From: CAYFFO01 sp964342485
Lineage (GTDB): Bacteria; Chloroflexota; Dehalococcoidia; Lucifugimonadales; CAJWER01
Reading direction: 5' to 3'
Assembly: GCA_964342485.1 (NCBI GenBank)
Contig: CAYFFO010000030.1
Location: 1 to 23,916, forward strand
Length of the DNA: 23,916 nucleotides
Shown here one piece after another: positions 15,250 through 23,619 of this stretch. The position numbers and the translations under genes are program-made. Position 1 is the first letter of the stretch. Each line of letters starts with the position of its first letter. A model generated the notes under the pieces. It did not search any database, had not been told where the DNA came from, and worked only from the letters and a program-made list of their open reading frames with translations.

Positions 15250-15277
15250 CTTATTCTTTTTCAAGTTAAATAAAAGC

Positions 15278-16603
15278 CTAATTTAGAGCACTGGTTAAAG
15301 CTTTTAAAACGGACCCATAATCTCCAGGTAGTTCTATTGGTTCGTTATTTAATTGCGATGTTATATCTGGAATCCTATCTTGATGATAATCGACCTTGAA
15401 ATCTACAAATTTCAAACCATTTGCAGTTGAAATCACAACAACTCTATCACTGGCATCAATTTCTCTTTTCTGAACAAGTTTTTTCATTGCAGCAAGCGCA
15501 ACTCCTGTCTGTGGGCATGTAAATAGTCCGGTTCTGTCCGCTTCTGCTGCCGCATTTAGTAGCTCATCTTCAGTTGCCTGTTCTACAATACCATCAAGAG
15601 CTTTTATTACCGGTATAGCACGATCTATACTTACAGGATTTCCTATCTGTATAGCAGTAGCTACCGTAGGACTAGCGGTAACTTGACTGTATCTTTCAAA
15701 ACCCGCCAAATAGCTTTTATATAAAGGATTTGCCGATGCAGACTGTGCACAAACTAGGCGTGGCAATTTTTGAATAATCCCAAGATCTCTCATCATCAAA
15801 AAACCCAAACCAATTGCCGTAATATTACCCAGGTTACCGCCGGGAACAATTACCCAGTCAGGGACTTCCCAATCGAACTGTTGTACTATTTCTATACTAA
15901 CCGTTTTTTGCCCTTCAATACGAAGTGGATTTAACGAATTACCAAGGTAGAATCTATTATCATTACTCAATTTTTGTACTATATCCATACAACCGTCAAA
16001 ATCTGTATCCAAGGCAATAGTAATAGCACCATTAGAAAGTGGTTGTATCAATTGAGCAACAGATATTTTACCCTTTGGCAACAGTACTACTGATGGAATA
16101 CCTGCTGCTGCACAGTATGCAGAAACCGAAGCAGATGTATCTCCAGTAGAAGCACAAATCACAGCCTCTAGATCTGTTCCTTTAGAAATAGTTTCCTTTA
16201 CTGCTGAAACAAGTACTGTAATTCCCAGATCCTTAAACGATCCGGTATGACTATTTCCGCTCTGTTTAATCCATAAATCATCGAGTCCAATCTGAGTACC
16301 AAAACGTTCTGCTTTGAACAAATTAGTACCACCCTCATAGGTTGACACTATATTCTCATTACTGATCGCCGGATACACCCACTCTTTCTTTCCCCAAACA
16401 CCGCTACCATATGGCTCTTCAGTTCTCATATAACGTTGGTCAAAAAGGGCCATCCACGCAGCAGCACTACGTTTTTTCAATGCCTCAATATCATGAACTA
16501 CCTCAAGTAGTGCCCCACAATCCGTACAGCTGTATATAACGTCAGTCAGTTCATATCGATTGGAACATTTTTTACTACAACGAAACCATGAGCTATATTG
16601 CAT
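15278..16603 (-). CDS. thrC: Threonine synthase (PLP-dependent)
   Basis: Converts O-phospho-L-homoserine to L-threonine and phosphate with PLP. The 441-residue protein begins with a zinc-ribbon-like module (C9, C13, C26, C29) found in one large class of threonine synthases. The Schiff-base lysine is K124 in the signature SGNSHTGSFKDLG (family: NPTGSFKDR-like). A later glycine-rich phosphate loop (VPGGNLGNITAIG) and STGDTSASV are as expected. AAGG lies six bases before the ATG. It is the last gene of a minus-strand run behind an alpha/beta hydrolase, 72 bases away, so either a promoter lies in that gap or it rides on a catabolic operon. Another PLP lyase of this fold is possible but less likely. 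Confidence 0.85.
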   Translation of the reverse strand: MQYSSWFRCSKKCSNRYELTDVIYSCTDCGALLEVVHDIEALKKRSAAAWMALFDQRYMRTEEPYGSGVWGKKEWVYPAISNENIVSTYEGGTNLFKAERFGTQIGLDDLWIKQSGNSHTGSFKDLGITVLVSAVKETISKGTDLEAVICASTGDTSASVSAYCAAAGIPSVVLLPKGKISVAQLIQPLSNGAITIALDTDFDGCMDIVQKLSNDNRFYLGNSLNPLRIEGQKTVSIEIVQQFDWEVPDWVIVPGGNLGNITAIGLGFLMMRDLGIIQKLPRLVCAQSASANPLYKSYLAGFERYSQVTASPTVATAIQIGNPVSIDRAIPVIKALDGIVEQATEDELLNAAAEADRTGLFTCPQTGVALAAMKKLVQKREIDASDRVVVISTANGLKFVDFKVDYHQDRIPDITSQLNNEPIELPGDYGSVLKALTSALN

Positions 16604-16675
16604 CTATAACCTTTTATGGATTAATAATTAAACAATACTGAATAATGAATGCTTAATCAAACTATTCAATATTTA

Positions 16676-17584
16676 TCACAACCATTTCTTAAAAAAAGAT
16701 ATCACCTCAGAACGCATTTCAGCTGTTTCAAAGTGTCCAATATTATATCGGAGCAATTTCCATGCATTTAAAGCTCCCTCAGATGAATAAGCCTTGGTAA
16801 CTTCATCATTTATAAGGTCAAGACCTTCAGGAGGTGTCAATTTATCATAGTTACCAGCTAATCCTAAATGCGGTCTAGGTGCAATCAAAGAATTTATTTT
16901 TCCGGTTGTAAAATACTTTAGTAAACTAGGAACGAAATAATAGACTCCATGACTGTCCAAACCTCTCTTACTTATAGCACCGAAATCTGTCAAACAACAC
17001 ATATCCACACATACCTTAATACGTGTATCCAAAGCAGCTGTCCACCATGCCATAGTACTACCCATCGATATACCAAATGTCCCTATCCTATTTGAATCGA
17101 CATCATCTCTAGAAATAAGATAATCTATCGCTCTTATTGTGTCGTACACCATCATTCCCCACATCACTCTTCCATTCCAAAGCATATCCTTGAAAATTGA
17201 TTGCTCCGTACGTCCCTTTCTTTCACCAAAAGACCACGCATCTATACAAATAGTGCCGAATCCTAGAGTAGAAAAAACATCAGCATAAGGGGTGTCTTGT
17301 AAAGCTTTTCTACCTAACAGTAATTCATCTTTACCTAGATCGTAATCCCCTCCATGCGCGTGGTTATACACAATATATGGAACAGGACTATTATTTGATT
17401 TAGGGCGAGTGACGTAAGCTGGCACAGTCTCAAGTCCGTTGATGTCTAAAACCAGCCTTTCCAAGAAATAAAGAGGATATTCCTCGACCGACACAAGACG
17501 CGAAGAAATCGGAAGGGATTTATCAGGAAGATCACCCAGTAATTTGTATAACTGGTTCCTTAATTTATCTCTATCCTCTTTCAT
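16676..17584 (-). CDS. Alpha/beta hydrolase, acetyl-xylan-esterase/dienelactone-hydrolase-like
   Basis: Serine esterase of 302 residues with no signal peptide. The catalytic triad is readable: S173 in the nucleophile elbow G-I-S-M-G, D247 in AGNYDKLTP, and H284 in NIGHFET. An oxyanion-hole region (NHAHGGDY) lies near 74-81. The pattern fits the large family of cytoplasmic carbohydrate esterases and dienelactone hydrolases rather than lipases. The ATG at 17584 is preceded by a GGA about eight bases upstream. It starts 27 bases after the metallophosphoesterase stop, in an operon with an enolase-family dehydratase, so deacylation of a sugar derivative or lactone opening is a reasonable idea. The substrate is not identifiable. 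Confidence 0.8.
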   Translation of the reverse strand: MKEDRDKLRNQLYKLLGDLPDKSLPISSRLVSVEEYPLYFLERLVLDINGLETVPAYVTRPKSNNSPVPYIVYNHAHGGDYDLGKDELLLGRKALQDTPYADVFSTLGFGTICIDAWSFGERKGRTEQSIFKDMLWNGRVMWGMMVYDTIRAIDYLISRDDVDSNRIGTFGISMGSTMAWWTAALDTRIKVCVDMCCLTDFGAISKRGLDSHGVYYFVPSLLKYFTTGKINSLIAPRPHLGLAGNYDKLTPPEGLDLINDEVTKAYSSEGALNAWKLLRYNIGHFETAEMRSEVISFFKKWL

Positions 17585-17611
17585 TTCTATTCCAATTGGT
17601 TGTATTGATTA

Positions 17612-18439
17612 TTATTCTAAACTCAAGAATTTATGACTGATCGAGTTGTCATCCACGTTCACAACGCGTATTCCGGACGGATCGGGTCCTAGTGGATATC
17701 CAACAGAACTGGAAGAAACTATTTCTAAACCTTTGAAATAACTGTGGTGATTTCTATGCCAGTGTCCAGAAAAGATATGTGACACGCCATATCTGATAAA
17801 TAGATCAATCAAGACGAGACGTCTCTCTTTTGGAATTACCAACCAATTATCAGCTTCATCCGTAAATATCAAAAAAGGAGGGTGATGGGTAAACACAACA
17901 ATATGACGTACGTTACGTGAGCGGGCTTTTTTCAAATCTGATTCAAGAAAGTGTAACTGCTTTATCCATTCATCCCAAACTTCTGAAGGATCCTGGCAAA
18001 CGGTACTATTCAGAACTATAAAATGACAGTTTTCAACATCAAATGAATAAACATCATCCCCATACATACCACGGTATCTGGTTAAAAGTTGTTGGGTCGG
18101 TGTATTAGATACATCATGATTGCCTGAAACCCAATGCATTGGAATATCTTTATTAAGTTGACTAGTAATCCGCATCAATTCCGCATATTCGTCTGTAGGA
18201 TCAACCTTGTTGTTGCACATATCTCCACAAGTGACTACAAAAGCCGGATTAAGTTTATTAGCTAAACTTATTGCTTTACTGTATCTTTTGGTTTCATATT
18301 CAAAGCCTTCTACCTTTGAACATCGTGGGGGATTAAGTCCTAATTGTTCCAACTTTTCAGTATCAGGGTTATCACATCCACTTAATGCAGCAAACATCCC
18401 AAACTGAGGATCAGCGAGTTGTATAAAAGAAAAAGCCAT
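17612..18439 (-). CDS. Calcineurin-like metallophosphoesterase
   Basis: A 275-residue dinuclear metal phosphoesterase. The five motifs are present: D10-P-Q12 (the CPPED1-type variant of D-x-H), G72-D73, G106-N107-H108-D, H185 (FTHHPP) and G225-H226-W-H228. I choose the ATG at 18439, whose A is the last base of the upstream enolase stop (TAATG overlap). An upstream in-frame TTG would add five residues and has no better ribosome site. The stop-start overlap means translational coupling with the dehydratase. There is no signal peptide, so the enzyme is cytoplasmic. It may hydrolyse a phospho-sugar or phosphoester from the same pathway. The substrate is unknown. Confidence 0.85.
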   Translation of the reverse strand: MAFSFIQLADPQFGMFAALSGCDNPDTEKLEQLGLNPPRCSKVEGFEYETKRYSKAISLANKLNPAFVVTCGDMCNNKVDPTDEYAELMRITSQLNKDIPMHWVSGNHDVSNTPTQQLLTRYRGMYGDDVYSFDVENCHFIVLNSTVCQDPSEVWDEWIKQLHFLESDLKKARSRNVRHIVVFTHHPPFLIFTDEADNWLVIPKERRLVLIDLFIRYGVSHIFSGHWHRNHHSYFKGLEIVSSSSVGYPLGPDPSGIRVVNVDDNSISHKFLSLE

Positions 18440-19596
18440 TACTGTTTGAGCCAACTTGCTCTACTGTACATTGCCTGAAAATAGACATAGTGATCTTCCG
18501 GATCAGGCTCATTTATATTACCGGTTGATGGATACTTAGCTATTACATCTTCTGATATGTCCACTCCTATCCCAGGCTTATCTGGAACAACTATATGGCT
18601 GTTAACTATATCTGGTTGAGGATCCATTACATCGTATCTTTGAGGTACATCTTCAGCAATATGCTCAAGTATTAAGAAATTCGGTAATGTAGCTGCTAGG
18701 TGAACTGCCGCCATTTCAGCCACGGGACCCAGTGAACCATCATGTGGAGCCATAGTGACATAATGAGCTTCTGCCAAAGCAGCAATCTTTTTCATTTGCA
18801 TCAATCCACCAGCCCTACCAGTATCCGGTTGTATTACATCAACTATTTCTCTCTCTATTAATTCTCTCACTCCATATATATTAGAATGTCTCTCCCCTAC
18901 TGCTATAGGTATATCAACTGCATTAGATACTCTTGCAAGTGCTTCAAGGTCTTCTGGAGCGACCGGATCCTCATAAAAAAGCAGTTCGTATTTTTCAAGT
19001 TTTTGACCAAGTCTTATTGCATCACTAGTTGTTAACCAAGGCGGACCATGGACATCAACCATAAGATCAATTTCTAAACCAACTTCACTCCTGATGGCTG
19101 CAACCTTATCTAATATATTTCTAAATCCGCCTGTCTTCAACGCCGTGTATCCTTCTTCAAGTCTCTTATTAGCTTCCTCGGCAGAAGTAGCGTGTGCATA
19201 TATCCTAACCTTGTCTCTCAATTTTCCACCAAGTAAATTCCATAGAGGAGTATTCAGTGCTTTGCCTTTAATGTCCCATAAAGCCATTTCTATCCCGGTC
19301 ATTGCACCACTACCAACCACTCCAGTCATACCATGTCCCATCATTGCAACCATCATCTTGTTCCAAATCTTTTCTATATTGGCAGGATCCTCACCTATCA
19401 AAATAGGTGTCAGGTCTTTGATAGCGGTTTCAACGACCCTAGGCCATCCACTTGCTTCGCCAACACCATACAATCCTTCATCTGTAAATACTTTTACAAA
19501 CAACCAATTCCGAGCTTTCTGAGAACCTCTAGTGCCGGCTGATATATTCGCAGGAGATCCGTTCATTAAGTATGTTCTAATATCAGTGATTTTCAT
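18439..19596 (-). CDS. Enolase-superfamily dehydratase, galactonate-dehydratase-like
   Basis: A 385-residue mandelate-racemase-subgroup enzyme with Mg ligands D181, E209 and E235. D181 is in D-V-H-G, the D-x-H arrangement of D-galactonate and mannonate dehydratases, with H183 as a probable acid. D258 (QPDTGRAGG) and H285 (MAPHDGS) form the second dyad. K154 (ALKTGG) stands where the KxK motif begins. The N-terminal capping domain opens KITDIRTYL. The reaction is likely dehydration of a sugar acid to the 2-keto-3-deoxy acid. A weak GAGG lies before the ATG. It is the first gene of the run to the metallophosphoesterase, and it is divergent from the MATE gene. It is clearly distinct from the rhamnonate-like copy at 882, so the two should act on different acids. 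Confidence 0.85.
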   Translation of the reverse strand: MKITDIRTYLMNGSPANISAGTRGSQKARNWLFVKVFTDEGLYGVGEASGWPRVVETAIKDLTPILIGEDPANIEKIWNKMMVAMMGHGMTGVVGSGAMTGIEMALWDIKGKALNTPLWNLLGGKLRDKVRIYAHATSAEEANKRLEEGYTALKTGGFRNILDKVAAIRSEVGLEIDLMVDVHGPPWLTTSDAIRLGQKLEKYELLFYEDPVAPEDLEALARVSNAVDIPIAVGERHSNIYGVRELIEREIVDVIQPDTGRAGGLMQMKKIAALAEAHYVTMAPHDGSLGPVAEMAAVHLAATLPNFLILEHIAEDVPQRYDVMDPQPDIVNSHIVVPDKPGIGVDISEDVIAKYPSTGNINEPDPEDHYVYFQAMYSRASWLKQ

Positions 19597-19654
19597 TACA
19601 TTAACCTCGAATAACCGTAAGGATACACGTGTAGATACACTAAATAAAGAGTAT

Positions 19655-19674
19655 AGCTAAAAGCCCATTTAGCT
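19655..19674. promoter_or_regulatory. Perfect 7-bp inverted repeat in divergent gap
   Basis: AGCTAAA (19655-19661) and TTTAGCT (19668-19674) flank a 6-base spacer in the 167-base gap between the dehydratase and the MATE exporter. A further AGCTAAA occurs at 19715-19721, and a GTGTAGA/TCTACAC pair lies at 19629-19635 and 19693-19699. This is a candidate operator for control of either gene. The gap is AT-rich, so chance is possible. Confidence 0.28.
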
Positions 19675-19763
19675 TTACTTCAAAGTTTTAGGTCTACACA
19701 ACATTTTTATCTAAAGCTAAATTTTATATTAATAATGGCACTATCTAGGTAATAATAGACTAT

Positions 19764-21206
19764 ATGCAACAAAGGTTAACTTGGCTTGTAATGAGCAACC
19801 AGATTTATAATTCAATAATACGGCGATGGAAACGACCATACGGCTATAAACAAATACTTCTCGTTGCATTTCCTCTTATTTTAAGTACAGGTTCTTGGTC
19901 AATTCAACAGTTCGTTGACAGGATGTTTCTGTCTTGGTATTCAACAGATGCCCTAGCAGCAGCTTTACCTGCAGGGATATTGAGTTTCACTCTTATAAGT
20001 GTATTCCTTGGCACTGCCGGGTACGTTAACACCTTCGTAGCTCAATACCAAGGAGCTAATAGAGAAGATCGAATAGGTTCAGTAATGTGGCAGGGACTTT
20101 ACGTATCTTTGATAGGTGGGTTCGTGGTATTTCTAACATTTTTTGCCAGGCAAAACATATTTGACATTATTGGACATGAAGCTGCTGTAAGGGAATTTGA
20201 AATCGAATACTGGAAATACCTCTCAGTTGGAGGATTCTTCCCGATTGGGATTGCCGCTGTTTCATCATTTTTTAGTGGACGGGGCAAAACTTATCCTCTG
20301 ATGTGGATAAGTTTTGCTGCTACCTTAGTAAACATAGTGCTAAATTACTTGTTAATTTTTGGCAAATTCGGATTCCCCGAAATGGGAATTGCTGGAGCAG
20401 GGCTTTCAACCATAGTTTCACAAGGATTTAACTTCCTTATATTACTATCCATGGCTTTTGATTCTAATAACAATTCAAGGTTTGGAACAGTTTCCGGATG
20501 GCGATTCGACCTGCTATTGTTTAAAAGATTGATCAAGTTTGGTCTGCCAAATGGTATCCAAATATTCCTAGATGTAGCTGCTTTTTCAATATTTCTACTA
20601 ATAATAGGTCGATTAGGACCAACAGAACTTGCAGCATCGAACATCGCTATCAATATAAGCCTGCTTGCATTTATGCCAATGACAGGTATAGGCATCGCTA
20701 TATCGATGCTAGTTGGACGGGCTTTGGGTTCTAACAAGCCTGACCTAGCAGACAGGGCTACTATTTCAACGTTACAAATTGCCTTCGTTTACATGGGTAG
20801 TTTTTCAATGCTGTATCTCATATTTCCTGATATGTTTATCTACCCATTTGCAGCCAATTCCGAAGCATCAAGGTTCGAAGAAATCAGAGTATTAGCTGTA
20901 ATGACAATGAAATTCGTCGCGGCATGGGCTTTACTTGACTGTCTGGGCATAACTATATCTTCCGCACTAAAAGGTGCAGGAGATACTTTTTTCATAATGG
21001 TGTCAAACACTGTGATTTCATTTATAGTGCTTATCGTTCCTACATATCTGGCTTTAGAGATTTTTGGATTAGGCCTAGCAGCCGCATGGAGTGCCAGTGT
21101 TACCTATGTGATTATACTGACTATCACGTTTGTTCTACGGTACAAAACAGGAAAATGGAGATCTATGCGAGTGATAGAAGAAACCTCTAATTTTAGCACT
21201 GTATGA
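19764..21206 (+). CDS. MATE-family efflux transporter
   Basis: A 480-residue integral membrane protein with about 12 hydrophobic segments in two MatE halves: one begins around residue 29 (LLVAFPLILSTGSWSIQQF then DRMFLSW), the second around residue 250 (LIKFGLPNGIQIFLDVAAFS). The QQFVDRMFLSWYSTDALAA stretch is the MATE sodium/proton antiporter signature. It probably exports a small cationic or aromatic compound. The start is uncertain: ATG at 19764 has no SD and a -10-like TAATAA just upstream (possibly leaderless), and the next in-frame ATG at 19791 is no better. It is divergent from the dehydratase operon and followed by a large inverted repeat (21289-21349). Confidence 0.87.
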   Translation: MQQRLTWLVMSNQIYNSIIRRWKRPYGYKQILLVAFPLILSTGSWSIQQFVDRMFLSWYSTDALAAALPAGILSFTLISVFLGTAGYVNTFVAQYQGANREDRIGSVMWQGLYVSLIGGFVVFLTFFARQNIFDIIGHEAAVREFEIEYWKYLSVGGFFPIGIAAVSSFFSGRGKTYPLMWISFAATLVNIVLNYLLIFGKFGFPEMGIAGAGLSTIVSQGFNFLILLSMAFDSNNNSRFGTVSGWRFDLLLFKRLIKFGLPNGIQIFLDVAAFSIFLLIIGRLGPTELAASNIAINISLLAFMPMTGIGIAISMLVGRALGSNKPDLADRATISTLQIAFVYMGSFSMLYLIFPDMFIYPFAANSEASRFEEIRVLAVMTMKFVAAWALLDCLGITISSALKGAGDTFFIMVSNTVISFIVLIVPTYLALEIFGLGLAAAWSASVTYVIILTITFVLRYKTGKWRSMRVIEETSNFSTV

Positions 21207-21288
21207 AAAGCGAACTATCGCAAATATATGCATTTGTAAATTTGGTCTCTATAATTAAATTGAGGTGCTAATTTACCAAGTATTATTT

Positions 21289-21349
21289 GATACACATTCA
21301 TGTTCACTCAACATTTTTATGAGATTGTTTGAAAACATGAATATGTATC
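21289..21349 (+). terminator. Long inverted repeat between MATE and sialidase genes
   Basis: A 16-base arm at 21289-21304 (gatacacattcatgtt) is matched on the other strand by 21334-21349 with one mismatch. The 29-base spacer between them contains a further 4-bp stem (CTCA/TGAG at 21307-21310 and 21320-21323). On the plus strand the repeat is followed by five T residues (21355-21359). It lies between two convergent stops, so it probably ends transcription of the MATE gene. Its length and spacing are larger than a standard intrinsic terminator. Confidence 0.55.
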
Positions 21350-21362
21350 CGTAGTTTTTAAA

Positions 21363-22412
21363 TTAATAGTTCAAACTATCAGACCCATCAGTCAGCCATT
21401 CAAGATTGAACTGTGCAAGACGAATACTCTCATAGGGGTGACCGTTACCACGTTCATAAATACAGTTGATCATCATATCTGAACCAATCGCTAGATCACT
21501 ATATGCAGCAGGTCCTACATAAAGTGTTTTAGATACCGGCCAGGTTTCACCTTTATCATAACTTAGGCTAACTGTAATATGATCACGGGAATTTTCAGTA
21601 TTAAGGTGAGTTAGCAAAATACGACTCCTATCGTGATTAGAAGGATCGGTATACCTTACTATACTTGCCTGACAATTCGGATCAGGCAGCCCATTTATAC
21701 CTTCCGCATCGCTCCATGTGATTCCCCCATCTTTGCTCCTAGAATAATACCGTCTTTTATCTTGGCGTTGAGACGTTCTCATTGTCATATAGAGTGAGTC
21801 ATCGCCAGTTTCAACCACCTGACATTCATTGGTGCTTCCACCTACACTCCCACCTAATTTCCAGGATACTCCATGATCATCACTTAATATCACATGGGAG
21901 TGAACATAGATCCAATCTCGTCTGAGACCTTCAGTATGATCTCCTGGAATAACCAAAGTACCATTGCTCATTTGTATACCATGCCCAGGTGCCAAATCAT
22001 ACCCAGACCAGTCTGGAAGTTTGACATCCTTAGTGATGTCATAAGGTTCGGACCATGTAATCCCATCATCATTACTGCTCATAATATTTACATAAAATGC
22101 TCCTACACAATATGCAAGCCAAATCGTATCGGTCTGGTAATCAATGACCACTGTAGGATTGTTATTGGTATTTTCTGTATCACCGGTCAATACTTTTATA
22201 TTTTCCCAAGTTACACCATTATCCAAACTACGTTTAAGGACAAGGTAGTTAGCATAAAAATCGTCACGACCATCACGCCTACCTTCACAGAAAGCCAGTA
22301 AAGTACCTTTAGATGTGATTGCCAGAGCAGGGATCCTAAAAGTGTGGTATCCATCTGAACCTGACGTATATAACTCTGTCTCTCTAAAAAAGGCTAATCC
22401 GTTTGTAGTCAT
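21363..22412 (-). CDS. Exo-alpha-sialidase (neuraminidase) family, BNR/Asp-box propeller
   Basis: A 349-residue six-bladed propeller of the sialidase superfamily, hydrolysing terminal sialic acids or related ketosides. Five Asp boxes (S-x-D-x-G-x-T/S-W) start at residues 62, 113, 177, 226 and 284. From memory of the Micromonospora enzyme, the catalytic set aligns: arginines R26 (FRIP), R212 (TMRTS) and R276 (SRDH), acid D50, base E196 (NECQVV) and nucleophile Y304 (AAYSDL). The ATG at 22412 has GGAG six bases before it, so an upstream in-frame extension is not used. No signal peptide is present, unlike most bacterial sialidases, so the enzyme appears cytoplasmic. No sialic-acid catabolism genes are in the window. 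It is divergent from an aldo-keto reductase. Confidence 0.88.
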   Translation of the reverse strand: MTTNGLAFFRETELYTSGSDGYHTFRIPALAITSKGTLLAFCEGRRDGRDDFYANYLVLKRSLDNGVTWENIKVLTGDTENTNNNPTVVIDYQTDTIWLAYCVGAFYVNIMSSNDDGITWSEPYDITKDVKLPDWSGYDLAPGHGIQMSNGTLVIPGDHTEGLRRDWIYVHSHVILSDDHGVSWKLGGSVGGSTNECQVVETGDDSLYMTMRTSQRQDKRRYYSRSKDGGITWSDAEGINGLPDPNCQASIVRYTDPSNHDRSRILLTHLNTENSRDHITVSLSYDKGETWPVSKTLYVGPAAYSDLAIGSDMMINCIYERGNGHPYESIRLAQFNLEWLTDGSDSLNY

Positions 22413-22659
22413 TATTAACTCCGAATACTTATATCCCGCTATTATAATCTTGAGATAAATAACTCTATCCCAAATCAAAAGTACTCACCACACGTTAATA
22501 TTAAAATTGTATCCAATGAAATCTTTTTGGCCTTGATGATAACATTTGGCAACATAATATACATTGCTGACAAGACTTTTAGCCAAATTGATCTCAGTTT
22601 AGTAGTATTGTTAAAACTCTAATACGCACTAGAAATTAAATAGAAAGTAAGGTGTATTC
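22413..22659. other. Divergent intergenic region, sialidase / aldo-keto reductase
   Basis: This is the longest non-coding stretch in the window (247 bases). It is AT-rich and carries the start regions of both flanking genes. TTGATG followed after 16 bases by TAATAT (around 22533-22560, plus strand) could be a promoter for the aldo-keto reductase. I found no other repeat, hairpin or small gene that I can support. Confidence 0.4.
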
Positions 22660-23598
22660 ATGAAATACCGTAAACTCGGCAGGTCGGGACTAGATGTTTC
22701 AGCTGTGGGATTAGGTACCAACAACTTTGGACGTAAATTAGACTTCAAGGCGTCTGAAACTGTCATTCTCAGTGCACTTGATAATGAGATTAACACGATT
22801 GATACGTCAAACAGTTATGGAGACGGTCTGTCAGAGGAATATATAGGAAAATCGCTCAAAGGACGCCGCCAAGATGCTGTTTTAGCAACCAAGGTAGCTT
22901 CGCCTCAAGGAGAAGATCCAAATAATAAAGGAGCATCAAGGAAACACATTTTAGAACAAGTAGAAATAAGCTTAAAACGTCTGCAAACCGATTACATAGA
23001 TCTATACCAGATTCACTTCCCAGATCCACATACTCCAATAGACGAAACACTCCTCACATTGGACGACTTGGTGAAATCGGGCAAGATCCTTTACGCAGGT
23101 TGCTCGAATTTTGCTTCATGGCAGTTAGCACAGGCAATGGAACGGGCGAAAAGCCTTCAAATTTCCGGATTCGTCAGCATTCAACCACACTATTCTATTT
23201 TGCAAAGAGAAATCGAATCTGAAATATTACCGTGCTGTGTTGAATATGGAGTTGGTATTCTTCCGTATTTCCCATTAGAAAACGGTCTACTCACCGGAAA
23301 ATACAAACGTAACTCAATAGTCCCCAAAGGTTCGAGGCTATCCGATGGATCTCCAAGATCTTTAAAAACACTTGATAACGCTAATTACGATTTACTCGAA
23401 AAGTTAGAAGAATTTTCAGAAAATCAAGGACGTTCAATGGTGGAACTTGCAATTGCCTGGCTGCTTAGTAATAAGATGATTTCGACGGTAATCGCTGGAG
23501 CAACTAAACCTGAGCAGATTCAATTGAATGCAAAAGGCTCTGATTGGAACCTTTCAGAAGAAGATATCCAGTATATAAATGAAATACTCGGAGATTAA
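22660..23598 (+). CDS. Aldo/keto reductase (second copy)
   Basis: A 312-residue NAD(P)H-dependent oxidoreductase. It opens with the family signature MKYRKLGRSGLDVSAVGLGT. The tetrad is D48 (TIDTSNSYG), Y53, K78 (LATKVA) and H119 (YQIHFPD), with the GKILYAGCSN strand and the AGATKPEQIQLN cofactor segment late in the protein. It is a different subgroup from the copy at 5188, closer to the general YajO/IolS-like reductases. AAGG lies a few bases before the ATG at 22660. A 247-base divergent gap separates it from the sialidase, and its stop is 21 bases from the end of the next (convergent) gene. Carbonyl reduction of a sugar or small aldehyde is likely. Confidence 0.87.
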   Translation: MKYRKLGRSGLDVSAVGLGTNNFGRKLDFKASETVILSALDNEINTIDTSNSYGDGLSEEYIGKSLKGRRQDAVLATKVASPQGEDPNNKGASRKHILEQVEISLKRLQTDYIDLYQIHFPDPHTPIDETLLTLDDLVKSGKILYAGCSNFASWQLAQAMERAKSLQISGFVSIQPHYSILQREIESEILPCCVEYGVGILPYFPLENGLLTGKYKRNSIVPKGSRLSDGSPRSLKTLDNANYDLLEKLEEFSENQGRSMVELAIAWLLSNKMISTVIAGATKPEQIQLNAKGSDWNLSEEDIQYINEILGD

Positions 23599-23619
23599 TA
23601 ACACTGTATCTAACCCTGT

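Noticed and set aside
15250..15277. Terminator between the NHL and threonine synthase genes
   Set aside because: Only a loose CTTTT/AAAAG pairing is possible in the 28-base gap, too weak to report.
22413..22478. N-terminal extension of the sialidase as a signal peptide
   Set aside because: The extension has mixed charges and only a short hydrophobic run, with no cleavage motif. The GGAG-led ATG at 22412 is better.
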